Shown in pieces: positions 5,756 to 6,256 of a stretch of 6,256 nt of DNA; the first letter of the stretch is position 1; each line of letters opens with the position of its first letter. The notes below the pieces were generated by a model. That model was given only the letters and a program-made list of their open reading frames with translations. It searched no databases and had not been told where the DNA came from. Where the stretch lies: the NCBI GenBank assembly GCA_027030605.1, contig JALVEV010000314.1:1-6256 (forward strand), written 5' to 3'. The position numbers and the translations under genes are program-made. This DNA is from Campylobacteraceae bacterium. GTDB lineage: Bacteria; Campylobacterota; Campylobacteria; Campylobacterales; Sulfurovaceae.

Positions 5756-6256
5756 CTAAATATCTTCATTCTCTTTAACATACGAACCTAAAATCTTAAT
5801 CTCATCTTCATGTCGTTTAATAATCTCTTCAATATGTGGGTCATCTTTGTGTCCATTAAACTCAATAAAAAAGAGTGATTCACCCTCAATAATATGTGAT
5901 TTAATTTTAGTCAAGTTGACCTCACAACGCTCAAAATCATTTAAAAAATCGACCAAAGAGCCTGGTCTATTTGGAAGTCGTACCAACATTGAAGTTTTAT
6001 CATTACCAGAGGGAAAGTTTTCAAAATCACTAATAATAAAAAAGCGTGTTTTGTTATTTCCTCTATCTTCTATATTTTTAAATAGAATAGGTAGATTATA
6101 CATCTTTGCAGCTACATCGGCACAAATAGCAGCACTACCATCCTCTTCTGTTGCTAACTTAGCAGCCTTTGCTGTAGAGTCTACAGGAACCAACTCAACC
6201 TCATCAAGTCCACAATCTTCTAAAAAATTGTGACACTGATGAAAAGCAATATCTCG
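5756..6256 (-). CDS. pheA: Prephenate dehydratase (P-protein), C-terminal part with ACT domain
   Basis: The gene enters from the right edge, and 166 C-terminal residues are present. The reading frame is open to the edge, so the TTG at 6193 is only an internal codon. The first about 75 residues are the end of the prephenate dehydratase domain: Q-C-H-N-F-L, the STA motif (S-T-A-K-A-A) and N-I-E-D-R-G-N-N-K-T-R-F, whose TRF (6041-6049) holds the catalytic threonine. A C-terminal ACT domain follows (R-L-P-N-R-P-G-S-L-V onward). The enzyme converts prephenate to phenylpyruvate for phenylalanine synthesis; a fused N-terminal chorismate mutase domain is usual in this group but lies outside. The ACT domain keeps a GALV-like GSLV, but the ESRP phenylalanine-binding motif reads KSHI (5891-5902), so feedback control may differ. 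hisC follows after 12 nt. Confidence 0.93.
   Translation of the reverse strand, partial: RDIAFHQCHNFLEDCGLDEVELVPVDSTAKAAKLATEEDGSAAICADVAAKMYNLPILFKNIEDRGNNKTRFFIISDFENFPSGNDKTSMLVRLPNRPGSLVDFLNDFERCEVNLTKIKSHIIEGESLFFIEFNGHKDDPHIEEIIKRHEDEIKILGSYVKENEDI

Noticed and set aside
6191..6193. TTG as a start codon for the pheA fragment
   Set aside because: The frame remains open to the window edge and the residues upstream (including Q-C-H-N-F-L) match the dehydratase domain, so the true start is outside.
5847..6233. A 128-codon open frame on the plus strand opposite pheA
   Set aside because: It lies wholly antisense to a clearly conserved prephenate dehydratase/ACT frame, and its composition mirrors that gene. 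It is a shadow frame.

Overview
The window is AT-rich and tightly packed, and every gene lies on the minus strand. Protein features and gene order both point to a member of the Campylobacterota (former Epsilonproteobacteria). The evidence is a cysteine-free ribosomal protein L32, a 137-residue nucleoside diphosphate kinase, an Alvin/YfhL-type ferredoxin beside ndk, and the order ndk - DUF177 - rpmF - plsX. From memory this order matches Campylobacter jejuni and Helicobacter pylori. pheA-hisC sits directly against dxs with no flagellar fliF-fliG-fliH between them. This suggests a non-flagellated lineage such as Sulfurovum, but that placement is inference.

Layout, read in the direction of transcription (high to low coordinates). 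(1) Positions 6256-1659 hold four closely packed genes. They are the 3' part of pheA (prephenate dehydratase with ACT domain), hisC (PLP aminotransferase), dxs (1-deoxy-D-xylulose-5-phosphate synthase) and metK (S-adenosylmethionine synthetase). Spacings are 12 nt, a 4-nt overlap and 0 nt, so this is almost certainly one transcript with translational coupling. (2) Positions 1612-1262 hold a single-gene unit: an extended -10 promoter, a 2[4Fe-4S] ferredoxin gene, and a perfect 12-bp inverted repeat just past its stop. (3) From about 1202 to 1, a second extended -10 promoter precedes ndk, which has a GTG start. ndk is followed by a DUF177/YceD gene, rpmF (L32) and the first 42 codons of plsX, again with short gaps. 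fabH would be expected beyond the left edge.

The genes are core metabolism: aromatic amino acid and histidine synthesis, isoprenoid precursors, methyl donor supply, electron transfer, nucleotide balance, a ribosomal protein and phospholipid initiation. I found no mobile element, CRISPR array, tRNA/rRNA, toxin-antitoxin pair or defence system. I see no sign of a new biological system here. The points worth a second look are modest: the missing flagellar block between hisC and dxs, a changed phenylalanine-binding motif in PheA, the ferredoxin start codon and its downstream hairpin, and the paired extended -10 promoters.
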